A stretch of DNA of 64,000 nucleotides from Siphonodentalium dalli (GCA_032622095.1 CP136061.1:128598754-128662753); one strand, 5' to 3'. Positions 34,850-45,551 are shown, numbered from the stretch's first letter. The notes: generated from the sequence alone by a model not told the origin. A program made the numbers and translations.

Positions 34850-35262
34850 ATTAAAAAAATGTTGAAATGTTCTAAGTCGAAAGGGTTAATAACTCCGTAA
34901 AAAAATATATATACATGTTGCACATCTCCAATATGTGGGTAACAATACTCTGAAGTTTCAAATATCTACGATCAAAATTTTAGGGGGAGTTGATTACACC
35001 ATGAAGGTACCCTCATACAGAAAATTATAAAAATAGTTGAAATTTTCTAAGTCAAAAAGGGTTAATAACTCTGTCAAAAAATAATATTTCCATAATCTAT
35101 ATACATTTTGCACATCTTCAATATATGGGCAACAATATTCTAAAGTTTCAAATCTTTAGGATGAAAACTGTAGGAGGAGTTGATTACACCATGAAGTTAC
35201 TCAAAAGTGTGACGGACGGACGAACGGACGGACGAACGAACGGACGGACAGAGCCCGTTTCT
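34850..35262. repeat. Tandem repeat, about 180-bp unit, with gacg microsatellite
   Basis: Two copies of a unit with aatgttctaagtcgaaagggtt, ttgcacatctccaatatgtg and ggagttgattacaccatgaa end in a gacggacggacgaacggacg microsatellite. Located in the filamin intron 34344-35725. Confidence 0.75.
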
Positions 35263-35725
35263 AGAAATCTTCATTTATAGTCACATTCCAGCCGTGTCAG
35301 GGATCAAAATAGGTACCTACATACATGATACTTTTATATGGACTTACTTTGCATTGAAAAGATGTATTGAAGTCATAACACCATTAATGAGACAAAGTTC
35401 TTATATTCTATTGTCTGTAAATATTGTGTTTGTTAAAGTAAACATGTAAGAACTAAAGCTTTTTTTTAACATTGAGGAAAGCTTTTGGACAAAAAGGTAC
35501 ATTCGGGCAAATTAAAATGTAACACGATCCCAATTGAAGTTGCTTACAATGCTAATTCTGATTGGTCAGTCATCTGTATTCCTATGGATATGTTTGTGGC
35601 AAAATATATATTGGCCTTATATATGAGAAATATGAACTTTCTGCTATGCATATTCACCAGTCATAGAGATTTTGAGTTTGATTGTATTTTGAAGTGCATA
35701 ATTCCACTTTTAGTAGTGATCTTAC

Positions 35726-35896
35726 CTGTTCGTCCTTTATCAAGACCTTCGCCATGAGCGGTCACTCTTCCTGGATCGGCATCAACCTTTCCTACCAAGA
35801 TTCTGTAGGGACTGTCGGGGATGTGACAACCATCGAACATTACATGGACAAGATGAGGACCATTCTCACGTGGGATAAATCTGACAGCATATTCAC
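35726..35896 (-). CDS. FLN: Filamin exon: end of repeat 22, start of repeat 23
   Basis: Residues 639-694 begin EYAVRFIPRENGPHLVHVMF, contain HIPDSPYRILVGKVDADPGR and end AHGEGLDKGRT. YAVRFIPRENG is invariant with vertebrate filamins. The acceptor is cgttcacag and the donor gtaagatc. A decayed copy of part of this exon lies about 99 bp to its right, inside the upstream intron (35930-35985). Confidence 0.96.
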
Positions 35897-35929
35897 CTGT
35901 GAACGTACAAAATATATAACAATCAGAAT

Positions 35930-35985
35930 CATCTAACATCACATGGACAAGACGAGGATCATTCCCTAGTGGGATAAAGATAGAA
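35930..35985 (-). pseudogene. Decayed partial duplicate of filamin exon 35726-35896
   Basis: About 57 bp here match 35831-35887 with roughly eight or nine differences. Read on the minus strand it gives FIPLGNDPRLVHVMLDD against FIPRENGPHLVHVMFDG in the exon. It lies 99 bp upstream of the original in the intron, has no acceptor or donor of its own that I can see, and is in frame with the exon through the intervening bases without a stop. Confidence 0.8.
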
Positions 35986-36474
35986 TGACACAAGTGTGTG
36001 AACTGGTTAACGCTATTGCATGAGTTTGTTGTGAAGCGATTGTAAAACGAGATCCCGGGATTCGAGTTTTACCTCACGGGACGACATACAAGTACAATAA
36101 CGTTAACATGTTCAAAGCTGTGTTGTTCTGTTTATTGCACACTCTGAAGATTGCAGCTTGTAATATACTAAAATTTATTGTGTTGATATTGTTTGATTTA
36201 ATTGACCAATTGTATGCTTAGTGTAGGCTATACCTCACAATTTAGTGAAGACATACTCTGTTAATGTTGACGTCGCCAATGACGTTGACGAAATCGGTTT
36301 GTATTGTTCAAGAACAATACACAATTTTTTATTGAATGTTTTGAATTATTCTGTATTCCGCAAAAATAAGCCATTGTGTTTGCAATCAAATGCATTTGTG
36401 AACATACATACTTCAGTTAAAAAACTTCTGTTGGTGATCTTCCTTAATTAAAGACATATCGACGGGTGCGTGAA

Positions 36475-36810
36475 ACTGATAAGTTAGTATACAGGCGTTA
36501 TGCCAACTGGAGGAATGTAGCTTTCTACTAACATCGCCGATATTCTCATTCAAATCGACCGTGCCACTCCATAGAAACCATCGTCAGATGGATGCTCAAT
36601 TGTTCATATTTACTTCGATTCAGGTGCAACTATCGGAGATAAACTAACAAAAACGATTTTGCCATCGAGAGTCACTGCATTTAATAATATATAAGAATGA
36701 CTACTACGTTGTCAATTTGGAAATACTATTTATAAAAATAACTACTTTGAGCAAAATTATTCTCCGTTTCTATTTTATCACCCTACCGGAGTGTTTCACA
36801 TGACTGTGTT
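36475..36810. repeat. Dispersed repeat, inverted relative of 53200-53530
   Basis: Shared landmarks in opposite order: gtgaaactgataag, ggcgttatgcc, gaccgtgccactccatagaa, gctcaattgttcatatttac, ggagataaactaacaaaaac and caccctaccggagtgtttca. No transposase is evident. Situated in the filamin intron 35897-37008. Confidence 0.7.
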
Positions 36811-37008
36811 GATGAAATTTGATGTTTAAATATTGTCTAAATTTTGGCAGCTGGGATGATAAAAAACAGTAAAAACCCTGATATTTTAGTGGATATTGGC
36901 CAATTTGGCCACTCACCACACAACCTTGAATATATGTTTCTAAAAACAATGCAAATGATGATAGACATATTATGACCATGTGGATGAAAATAACAAACTA
37001 TCTCTTAC

Positions 37009-37126
37009 CATCATCGATTTCCTGAATAAGAGCCTCATCTTCAGCACCAGAGGGAGCCACCACACGGGCTTGCAGCTTACCCTTAGCACCATTGAAGTTC
37101 ACAACAAAGGCAGCAGGTCTGTCAAC
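37009..37126 (-). CDS. FLN: Filamin exon: repeat 22
   Basis: Residues 599-637 read VDRPAAFVVNFNGAKGKLQA and RVVAPSGAEDEALIQEIDD. NGAKGKL-A-V--PSGA is the repeat 22 signature. In mammals FLNA repeat 22 carries an ADAR-edited Gln-to-Arg codon in the corresponding stretch; a Gln (in GKLQARV) lies near here but I cannot show it is the same position. The acceptor is ttttttag and the donor gtaagaga. Confidence 0.95.
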
Positions 37127-37621
37127 CTAAAAAATTAAGATATTTTGGATAATATGTGCGCATACAATATAATCTTAGCCGGTATACTGCTGGCAATATA
37201 GATATGACAAAGTGATAAAAAGTTAAATTGATGAAAAGATAATTCTGCTATTAACCTCTGATTTTTTGGGGGTAAAATGATTCAGTGAATTCAGTGAAAT
37301 GAACATAGCAGAAGACATTTCAGAGATGAGTCTGGAGGAAAACATGGAGGATTTATTTTACCTAAAACATATTACTTGTCCCTCTTTTATTCCCAATTTT
37401 GAGGCGCCAAAACACAAAATAAATGAAATGCATATCAGCGAGATTAGAAGCATCAGGCTGCGCATATAGTTTATAAAATAATTATTGATTGATTCCTGCA
37501 TTGACTAGTTATTATATTATTGAAGGCTTTCCGTGACACATTTCAATCAAAAAGATAAATAGTAATAGTTCAATTATAGGACATCAAACACTGAAAGAAG
37601 AGATGATAAAATTGCACAAAC

Positions 37622-37752
37622 CTGTAAGCCCTTATCCTGCAGTGCAGAGATAGATAGTTTGTGGGCGTCACCAGTATGTGGTGAAACTAGGACTCTGAAT
37701 GGGGAATCTGGGATGTGTTCTTCATTGTATTTTATGGTGACATAGTACTCTC
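37622..37752 (-). CDS. FLN: Filamin exon: end of repeat 21, start of repeat 22
   Basis: Residues 556-598 read EYYVTIKYNEEHIPDSPFRV and then LVSPHTGDAHKLSISALQDK, ending GLQ. NEEHIPDSPF and GDA--L-ISALQ-KGL match the vertebrate R21-R22 junction. The acceptor is gttttacag and the donor gtttgtgc. The exon leaves in phase 0, one of the few non-phase-1 introns. Confidence 0.96.
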
Positions 37753-37865
37753 CTGTAAAACAAAATGAGTATTAAGACATTTTCTCATGAACTGCATTAA
37801 AGAGATTATCAATTTAAATACATTGATTATAATTATCCATTTATTCAGTTTCAATGAATTGACAT

Positions 37866-38369
37866 CAAGCCTGCAAATAGTGTCTGTCATTTGCAGAATG
37901 AGGTCCCCAGAGGGTGAATTTTGTGATTCTATTCTTCACAGCGGGCTAGCATCACCAAATTCACCTGTGGGGACCTAATTCTGCTTAGGCCTCATCTTCT
38001 GGGAAGATTCTATAGTCTAAATTAACATTCTTTTTAGTTACTTATTCCCTTCTGGGAAGTTTCTATATCCCTAATTTGCAGAAGATAAAATGAATAATCG
38101 AGGTGACTAATGGGTGAACATCACCAACTTTAACTGGGGAAAATCAATCTGATCCTAGGTCTCTCATAGCACTCATTCTTCAAATGACACTATTTGCAGG
38201 CTTGTTTGTTAAAGGTGGGGTCTTTCCTCCTTCCACTCCTGTCCTAAGCAGAATGAGATTCCCAGAGGGTGAATTTGGTGAAGCTAGAGCGCCTTGCGGA
38301 ATAGCGTCACTAAATTCACCCTCTGGGGACCTCATTCTACAAATGACAGACACACTATTTGCAGGCTTG
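37866..38369. mobile_element. hAT-like MITE (CAAGCCTTG family), with duplicated right part
   Basis: Left end CAAGCCTGCAAATAGTGTCT; right ends aatgacactatttgcaggct tg at 38204 and again at 38369. The sequence after the first end (tttgttaaaggtggggtctt) recurs after the second, so about 165 bp of element and flank are tandemly duplicated. It occupies the filamin intron 37753-38750. Confidence 0.75.
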
Positions 38370-38750
38370 TTTGTTAAAGGGGTCTTTCCTCCTTGCACTT
38401 TTTATATCGGTTACGATCTAATTCTGTGTCAAAGCCACAATACATGTACAACAGAAGCTACTACCACTGGACATCAATTTTTTTCTTTCAATTATAAGCT
38501 AAGACAGTGCGAATGGTACTCTATTTGGGGGTGATCCGTGTGTATTTTCCTATATAAAATTTAACTTTTTAGTAACTTTTAAGTCAAATATGTATAACAC
38601 CATAATATTTCTCACATGATTTAATGAATATTAATTAATACAAAGTTGTCATTAAAATTAGTTTCATAAAAAAATCTGTTGTTGGAATGTTGGCCAGGAA
38701 GAGAACAGCATCTATAAGAAATGAGGAGCCTCTGTGATAAGATACAGTAC

Positions 38751-38888
38751 CTGGCTCTGTGACCTTGTAGTTAACACTGCATGAGCCATCTTTCCTGTCC
38801 TCGAAGTCGATCTCGGCTTTAGATGGACCTTCAACCGCAATGGACAGACCTCCTGCGCCAGCTTCTCTTGTGTAGATGTTGAAGTCAC
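38751..38888 (-). CDS. FLN: Filamin exon: repeat 21, integrin-tail-binding face
   Basis: Residues 510-554 begin [20 protein letters not shown] and continue [20 protein letters not shown]. The block [29 protein letters not shown] is nearly identical to repeat 21 of vertebrate FLNA, whose C and D strands bind integrin beta cytoplasmic tails, so that function is very probably kept. The acceptor is ctttaatag and the donor gtactgt. Confidence 0.97.
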
Positions 38889-39039
38889 CTATTAAAGAAA
38901 ATATGGACTCCATATAAGTTTGGAAAATCGTTTGACAATAATATTCTACTCAACAACCTAAGTTGTAAACAGCCGAACAAACACATCACATTGACACAGA
39001 CGTCCTTCCACCTGGACACAGACTCAGTGTTAAAATACA

Positions 39040-39175
39040 CATGATGTGCACTGAAGGATTCCCATTCATTGGTAGGAAATGTTCAGATAATTGGTTCAAC
39101 AAAAGTTGAATATGTTATCTGAACATTTCCTAAGGGAACTGTTCAATGAGTATTTAGTAATCTAAAGGTTATTTA
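39040..39175. repeat. Palindromic fragment of TTTACTAAAT-family MITE
   Basis: Arms aggaaatgttcagataattg and tatgttatctgaacatttcc are inverted, and gttcaatgagtatttagtaa matches the element ends at 12792 and 46294. No intact TTAA terminus. Related fragment at 44645-44725. Confidence 0.6.
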
Positions 39176-39326
39176 AATGGTGATATTTACTAGACCCTAA
39201 GTCAAGACAGTAGATAAAGAGTTTTAAAAAGGCATCTATCCTTTGAAATATGAACCTGTATAACTCATAAATCAACACATTTTTGAAGAGCTGTTTGAGA
39301 TTTACATGAGCATATAATGGTCATAC

Positions 39327-39428
39327 CTGGTTCTCCGACTTCGCCACGCTGTAGACCAGGTCCTGAGGCATGGACTTTGTGAGCACCACCCCCAGTGATG
39401 GGTCCAACTGTGAACTCAAATGGACTAC
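39327..39428 (-). CDS. FLN: Filamin exon: end of repeat 20, start of repeat 21
   Basis: Residues 476-508 read [20 protein letters not shown] and [13 protein letters not shown]. The QFTVGP--GGGAHKV-A-GPGL pattern is the R20-R21 junction of vertebrate filamins. The acceptor is tcattacag and the donor gtatgac. A TTAA-flanked mobile element (39455-39845) sits about 26 nt upstream of this acceptor. Confidence 0.94.
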
Positions 39429-39454
39429 CTGTAATGATAAACCTGAATGGTTAA

Positions 39455-39845
39455 CCCTTTACCCAACAGAAGGGCCCTGTGCCAATGCATTCTCTTATAT
39501 ATGCGAGTCGACCATAGGTCGCCTCGCATATATAAGAGAATGCATTGGCTTAACACATTAAATATTATAAAATTGTTGAAGAATGTAAGAAAAAATGGTA
39601 AAAAGTGTTAAAAAAAGATTTTGTTTAGGCCAATGCATTCTCTTATATATGCGAGGCGACCTATGGTCGACTCGCATATATAAGAGAATGCATTGGCACA
39701 GGGCATAACTGTAACTATCACAATGTGGTCAAGGAGCCGATTCCAATGATATCCATATTTGATTGGTTCTATTGAGACAGACCGAAGATATTTTAGGCTG
39801 TTGAAGCTTTATTGGCCGGTTTTGGCCGGTTTGTTGGGTAAAGGG
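39455..39845. mobile_element. TTAA-flanked MITE (CCCTTTACCCAACA family) with two hairpins
   Basis: Perfect 14-bp inverted ends CCCTTTACCCAACA and TGTTGGGTAAAGGG are flanked by TTAA (39451-39454 and 39846-39849). Inside are two hairpins of the form atgcattctcttatatatgc / gcatatataagagaatgcat (39485-39545 and 39632-39694), mirrored about the centre. It begins about 26 nt upstream of the acceptor of filamin exon 39327-39428. Confidence 0.85.
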
Positions 39846-39920
39846 TTAACAAGCATAGAAATAATGACCATCTAAAGAAATTCAGTGAAGACGGAAGCAT
39901 CTTAACTTAGTTCCCCAAAG

Positions 39921-40270
39921 CAGGGACCAGCCTTAAAGTTTCAAATTGGGAGAAGTCACTTCTCCATATCTGCTTAATAGGGAGAACTGGGCTGTTATCA
40001 GGGAGACGACATAATGGCTGAAGTTCAGTTTACACCCAACATCACCTTTCTATGATCCAATAATTTTGCAATACAAAAGCTCATTTACAAAAACCATTAT
40101 GATGAGTAATTACACAATTATAAACAGGAAATACAATTTAAATATGCTGGTTGGACATATGAATACTGGTATATGAGAGAGAAATCACTTCTCCCTTGGA
40201 CAAAATTAGGGAGAATTGGAACATTTTAGGGAGAAGATGTCTCCCAAGTCGGCTTCTAAGCTGGTCCCTG
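39921..40270. mobile_element. hAT-like MITE (CAGGGACCAGC family), copy 2
   Basis: Ends CAGGGACCAGCCTTAAAG and CTAAGCTGGTCCCTG are inverted. Flanks ccccaaag and cctcagag agree at six of eight bases, compatible with an aged 8-bp duplication. Second copy at 7722-8077. Confidence 0.78.
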
Positions 40271-40656
40271 CCTCAGAGGTGTATAATGTATTACACCAAA
40301 CATTGAATGTTCTCTGACAAAATCTCAAGCAAGTTATATCACTGTAAGTATCAGCGGGAGGGAGGGTACAAGTATGTTGGAGTGGCAAAGTTGTCTCACT
40401 CCCTCACAAAAACTTAATAGTTCGAAAGTTGGACTGGTCTAACCCACAAAAATAAATAAATTCAAGCATGAAATATATTTTTTTATTAATTACCCTTGTA
40501 AGGGAAAACATTTGTTTTTTCACCATACAGATTTATGATTACTATTTCTTGAATTTCTTAGTTGCAGTTTAATTTGTCAAGGGCTCAAGTTTTCTGGACA
40601 GATGGATAACAAACATGATTTTTTCAGCTAAAAATAATGCTTTATTGTCAACTTGC

Positions 40657-40821
40657 CTGGAATATGCATATCTTTGTGTTTTACACTGACTGTGTGGACA
40701 CCCATTTCTTTGGGTACAAATTTGATGCTATAACGTGATTCATCCAGACTAGCTACATCACACAATTCTGTGGTTCCAGATGGGCTGGTAACAGAAGCAG
40801 TCATATCAAATGGATTTGTTC
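40657..40821 (-). CDS. FLN: Filamin exon: repeat 20, with GC splice donor
   Basis: Residues 421-474 begin TNPFDMTASVTSPSGTTELC and end KFVPKEMGVHTVSVKHKDMH plus IP. This matches repeat 20 of vertebrate filamin (MTAQVTSPSGKT and FVPAEMGTHTVSVKYKGQH). The acceptor is cttttcag. The donor on the minus strand is ccag|gcaagt: the exon can only join the next exon in frame (IPG-SPFEF) if the intron starts with GC. The surrounding bases fit the known consensus for GC-AG introns. Confidence 0.95.
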
Positions 40822-41014
40822 CTGAAAAGAAAACAATTAGATCCTTGTTTTTAAAATGCTCAAGTTCGATCCCATCGGATTAAGAGAAGGTAGGTAGAGC
40901 TTTCTCAGGTATTTTACCAATATTCACAACAAGCACGATCTGTTTTGATGCAGTAATAGATTATGATAATCTGAGGTTTTCAGCAAAATATCAACTGGAT
41001 GAAAATCATTACTA

Positions 41015-41182
41015 TACAGTAATGCCCTAAGTAATCGACTCCATAACCACAGCAGTATTATGGGTAACTTTTCAGGATTTAGTCGGAAATATGGCAACAA
41101 GCCATATTTCAGACTAAATCCTGAAAAGTTACCCATAATTCTGCTGTGGTTAAAGGAGTCGATTAATTAGGGCATTACTATA
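41015..41182. mobile_element. TA-flanked fold-back MITE, copy 8 (short centre)
   Basis: Both ends and TA flanks present (right end attactata slightly changed); the centre is shortened so that the arms meet at aaatatggcaacaagccatatt. In the filamin intron 40822-44780. Confidence 0.88.
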
Positions 41183-41449
41183 GTTAAGTTTTGATATTGG
41201 ATTATGCACATATTATACAATACTTGAAGTCAGTCACCAGCATTGAACTTATTGTCTAATTAATATAAGGTTTCTCATTTTGGGACTTACTCAGGGGTTT
41301 CATAATTTTATTTATATACTGATTTAACAGCATATATGAAATTTAGTATGAATATATGGAAACCCTACTTAAGATGAAACAAATTGACAAATATACATGT
41401 AATTACGATGACATGACCCAACATTTTTCTAGTCCACAGCCGAAACTAA

Positions 41450-42185
41450 CCTATGTGTATATTGTATAACAAGAGCATCGCTAGGGCGTGGCAAAATACA
41501 CCCTTTAGCCATTTCGAATTGTACTATCGCAAAATAAGATAATACTTTGAGCTTACATTTAAAGAAAATCTGATATACCCCTAATTTCAATGCCAAAATG
41601 TGGTCAAATTCTAAGTCGAAAAATGGCCATAACTCATGTGTACAAATAATTAGACAGAACCTATATTCAAACTTGGCGTGTAGTTTTAGCTGGGAAATAC
41701 ACATACCGGCTTTGGTTCAGCTCAAATAATAAAAACTGGAGTTATCGGTCGGAAACCAAAATGTTATGAAATTGGTCAAATTCTAAGTCGAAAAAGGGCC
41801 GTAACTCATGTAAAAATAATTGGACATAACCCATATTCGAACTTGGCCTGTATCTTTAGCAGGGAAATACACATACCAACTTTGGTTCAGATCAAATAAT
41901 CCAAACTGAAGTTATCGGTTGGAAACCAAAAATGTTAACAGACAGTAAAATTCTAAGTCGAAAAAGGGCCGTAACTCATGTAAAAATAATTGGACATAAC
42001 CCATATTCGAACTTGGCCTGTATCTTTAGCTGGGAAATACACATACCAACTTTGGTTCAGATCAAATTATCCAAACTGGAGTTATCGATCGGAAACCAAA
42101 AATGTTAACGGACGGACAGACAGACAGACGGCTAGATGGACGGCTAGACAGATGGACAGACTGATAACATAATACGACCTTTTTT
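41450..42185 (-). repeat. Tandem repeat, about 160 to 180-bp unit (family of 1-500), reverse
   Basis: Four units with ctaagtcgaaaaagggccgt, aataattggacataacccat and cttggcctgtatctttagc end in a gacggacagacagacagacg microsatellite. In a filamin intron. Confidence 0.85.
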
Positions 42186-42199
42186 CAAAAAGGGCGTAT

Positions 42200-44305
42200 A
42201 ACAAGACAGTGAAAGACTGTGGGGTCGCTCACCAGACTGCAAAGACTGATAAGACTGGGACTTTGGAGACCATAACAGTCAGAACTTTTCATAATCACTT
42301 TAAAAGAAGTAGATCTAAACAGGATATGTGGCTAGAGAGGCTTCATGAATGTAGATCAGTGAATATCAAATTACCAAATCTACCTTGAAATTACCAAATC
42401 TAACTTGAAATTACCAACTCTACACTAGTGATCACCCCCTCCTCCAGCTCAAGAAGTCCCCTCTCGCCCGGGGCCCAGACTCCAAAGTCTTAGGTTGAAA
42501 TTTCACAACCGACATCTCAAACTTTCTCAATTGTTGGAAATTTTCAATCTCAATAGCGCTTTATATAAAACCATTTAGACATGTTTAAAGCCCAATTATC
42601 CATGGACCCAAAAACACTATATGTATGTCAGATTAATCAGTCAGGTAGTTCCAAGGTAGACGTTTTAATGAATTTTGTATTTTAATGATTTTTTAGACAC
42701 AAAAGTCTTAAGTCCCCATAGTCCCGTCATTTCTTAATGGGTTGACCTCATGTTAACAGATCTGAATCTCAGTCACTAAAGGATCCTCCATACTATATGG
42801 TCCAACCTCTCTTGAGAAGACATAAGTATTACTATAGAGACATACAGTTATGTCCCTGGTCCCACCCTATTTAACCTGGTGACCCCATCTGCATAAATTT
42901 GAATCCCAGACACCAAAGAACCCTTCATACTAAATATCAGTAAAATAAACCTGACGGTCCGTGTAAAGGAAGCATATTAAGAGGAAAACTGTCCTTTGCT
43001 TGGCCCCTATTTTACCAGGATGATCCCACTTGAACAAATCTGAACTACAGTCACCAAAGGACCCTTCATACCAAATATGAACCAATTCAACCTGATGGTA
43101 CACGAGAAGTCGTTTTTAAGAATTACTATGGAGGGCAAGAGTTATGGCCCTGGCTTCACAACCATTTGACAGTGACCTCATTTGAACAAATCTGAATGTG
43201 AGTCACCTAGGGAACATCCACACCAAATATGATCCCATTCAGTCTTATGACCTAGAGAAGATGTTCAAAGAATTGTTGACAGATGGATGGACGGACAGAC
43301 AATGAACAGGTGACAGCTGAGAAGTGATGACTATAGCTTCTTCTCATAAGAGCTTCAAATTTACATTTCATTGAACAAATATGTCAGTCACCCCCCCCCC
43401 CCCCCCCAACACTGTGGGGACATCCCTGTGAGAATATGGCATACAACATTTATTTTACTACATTAGCTTAACAAAATTCCCATGACCTTGAGAGCAAGTG
43501 CATCCTGAGAATTATATTCCATTCATGAAACCATCAGCTACCAGTGTCTGAGAGGTGTTGACATAGATTATTAGGTTTTAACGACTGCACACACAGCTTT
43601 TTGATACTCCTACAGCTGTGATCAAAACAAGGATTTTAATGGGGTGAACAAGGAAAAGATAACATGGTATGATACAGTGTGGTGTGGCAGGGACAGGAGG
43701 TGGGGTGGGGTTGGGTAGCTGTGATATGTCTAAAAAAATCAAAGGTCAAAATGCAAAAATGTTATTATTTTTTTAGAGTTATGTCCCTGGATCTGCCCCT
43801 ATTTGACCCAGTGACCCCATTTGACCAAATCTGAACCCCAGTCACCCAAGGTCTCTCTGTACCAAATATAAGCTAAATCGGCCAAATATTATTGTTTTAG
43901 AAGAAGTCATTGTAAGAATTACTATGAGTTATGGCCCTGGTTTCTCAACTAATTGACCGGGTGATCTCATTTGAACAAATCTGAACACCAGTCACCCAAG
44001 GACCCTCCATACCAAATATTAGCTAAATCGGCCCAATGGGTCTGAAAAAGAAGTCGTTGTAAGAATTACTATGGAGGAATAGAGTTATGGCCCTGGCTTC
44101 GGAACTATTTGACCCAGTGACCTCATTTGAATGAGAGTCACCTAGGGAACATCCACACCAAATATGAACCAATTCGGTCTTCCAGTTTCAGAGGAGAAGA
44201 TGTTTAAAGAATTGTTGACGGACGGACGGATGGACAGACGGATGGACGGACGAGGAGTGATGACTATAGCTCCACCGGAGACTTCGTCTCAGGTGAGCTA
44301 AAAAC
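42200..44305. repeat. Tandem-unit element ending in ctccaccggagacttcgtct
   Basis: About eight to ten diverged units of roughly 170-190 bp carry gagttatggccctggcttc, gtgacctcatttgaacaaat and accaaatatgaaccaattc. The array ends in a gacggacggacggatggaca microsatellite followed by ctatagctccaccggagact. A C-run lies at 43389-43407. No gene is present; the filamin intron 40822-44780 is largely this array. Confidence 0.75.
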
Positions 44306-44780
44306 TATATATGTTCACACCATCTGTTCCATGCATTCAATCAAAAGAGTAGTTATCATTTGAGTAGTGGATGCGATCCATTGGATATATTCTGGGAGAA
44401 CTTGAGAAGGAGAATGCAGTGATCAGTGGTGTAGTAGACATCCCGACTAACATGATCCAATATGTCTGCATTATTTACAGTGTTCTGGGTTGGCAGTGAT
44501 CACAGGTTCATGAAGCACTTTCATTATTGAATGAACTCTCCAACACAGTTATAAAGGCATACAATGGAACGGTTTACTTTTCATTTGGAGGGGTCTTTTA
44601 ATCATGCTAGTCAGACGACGTAGGTTTACTATTCGTTAATTTGGAGGAAATGTACATATAATAAGTTCAACAAGCAGCTGATTGTTGAATTTATTATCTG
44701 CAAATACACCAATTGAACTACTCGTCAGCAGGTATCTTTCAAAGGAATGATATAAAGGGTTGTTGAATATAATAATTTAC

Positions 44781-44909
44781 CTGGTATCTTCAGACTGAGT
44801 TCGCATTGGCTACCAATATGTGTAACATCAGCAGCCTCCCTGTGACGTGTGATTCTCTCGGTCTGGCGTGAAAGACCTTCTCCACCAATATTAACAGTGA
44901 ATGGACTTC
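44781..44909 (-). CDS. FLN: Filamin exon: end of repeat 19, start of repeat 20
   Basis: Residues 378-419 read [20 protein letters not shown], then [20 protein letters not shown] and IP. The [20 protein letters not shown] segment corresponds to the strand A of vertebrate repeat 20, which covers the integrin-binding groove of repeat 21 and is removed when tension or ligand opens the pair. The acceptor is tcttttgcag and the donor gtaaatt. Confidence 0.95.
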
Positions 44910-45006
44910 CTGCAAAAGACAAGCAATATATCATTGTAATTTCATGAATCATGCAAAACCACATTGAATAAACATCAAGAACAATCATTTTGAACATTCC
45001 ATAATT

Positions 45007-45514
45007 TACAGTAATGCCCTAAATAATCGACTCCTTAACCACAGCAGAATTATGGGTAACTTTTCAGGATTTAGTCGGAAATATGGCTTGTTGCCATTCA
45101 TCGGAAAGCTCTCAGGAAATATAGCTTGTTGCCATTCATCGGAAAGCTCTCAGTGAGAGCTTTCCGATGAATGGCAACAAGCCATATTTCCGACTAAATC
45201 CTGAAAAGTTACCCATAATTCTGCTGTGGTTAACCCTTTGAGTGCCAGGTCGATTTTTGTATCAACCCATATACCCTGTGCCAATGCATTCTCTTATATA
45301 TGCGAGGCGACCTATATGGTCGACTCGCATATATAAGAGAATGCATTGGCCTAACAATTATTTTTTTTTTTTTTTTTTTTTTTTACAATTTTTAACAATT
45401 TTAATAATTCATTCTTATATTCTTTAACAGACTTATTTTGTAGGTTTAGGGCCGATGAGATCGGCCCCTGGCACTCAAAGGGTTAAGGAGTCGATTATTT
45501 AGGTCATTACTGTA
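45007..45514. mobile_element. TA-flanked fold-back MITE, copy 9, interrupted by a nested element
   Basis: TA edges and both arms are intact. The left centre carries an extra 45-bp duplicate (gaaatatagcttgttgccat). A TTAA-flanked element is inserted at 45234-45482; removing it restores ctgtggttaaggagtcgat as in other copies. In the filamin intron 44910-46782. Confidence 0.9.
45234..45482. mobile_element. TTAA-flanked MITE (CCCTTTGAGTGCCAG family), nested
   Basis: Inverted ends CCCTTTGAGTGCCAG and CTGGCACTCAAAGGG, 15 bp perfect, are flanked by TTAA (45230-45233 and 45483-45486). It holds one atgcattctcttatatatgc / gcatatataagagaatgcat hairpin (about 45283-45350) and a run of 24 T. Confidence 0.92.
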
Positions 45515-45551
45515 GGATTATAGTTGAAAATAGTTATACAGTAATTGACTA

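Noticed and set aside
38184-38534. Frame of 116 codons on the plus strand
   Set aside because: It runs through a duplicated hAT-like MITE segment opposite to the filamin gene and has no family resemblance.
44220-44255. gacggacgg runs as regulatory or coding repeats
   Set aside because: The same microsatellite ends several unrelated tandem-unit arrays in the window (35215, 42110, 43290, 44220), so it is part of those repeats.
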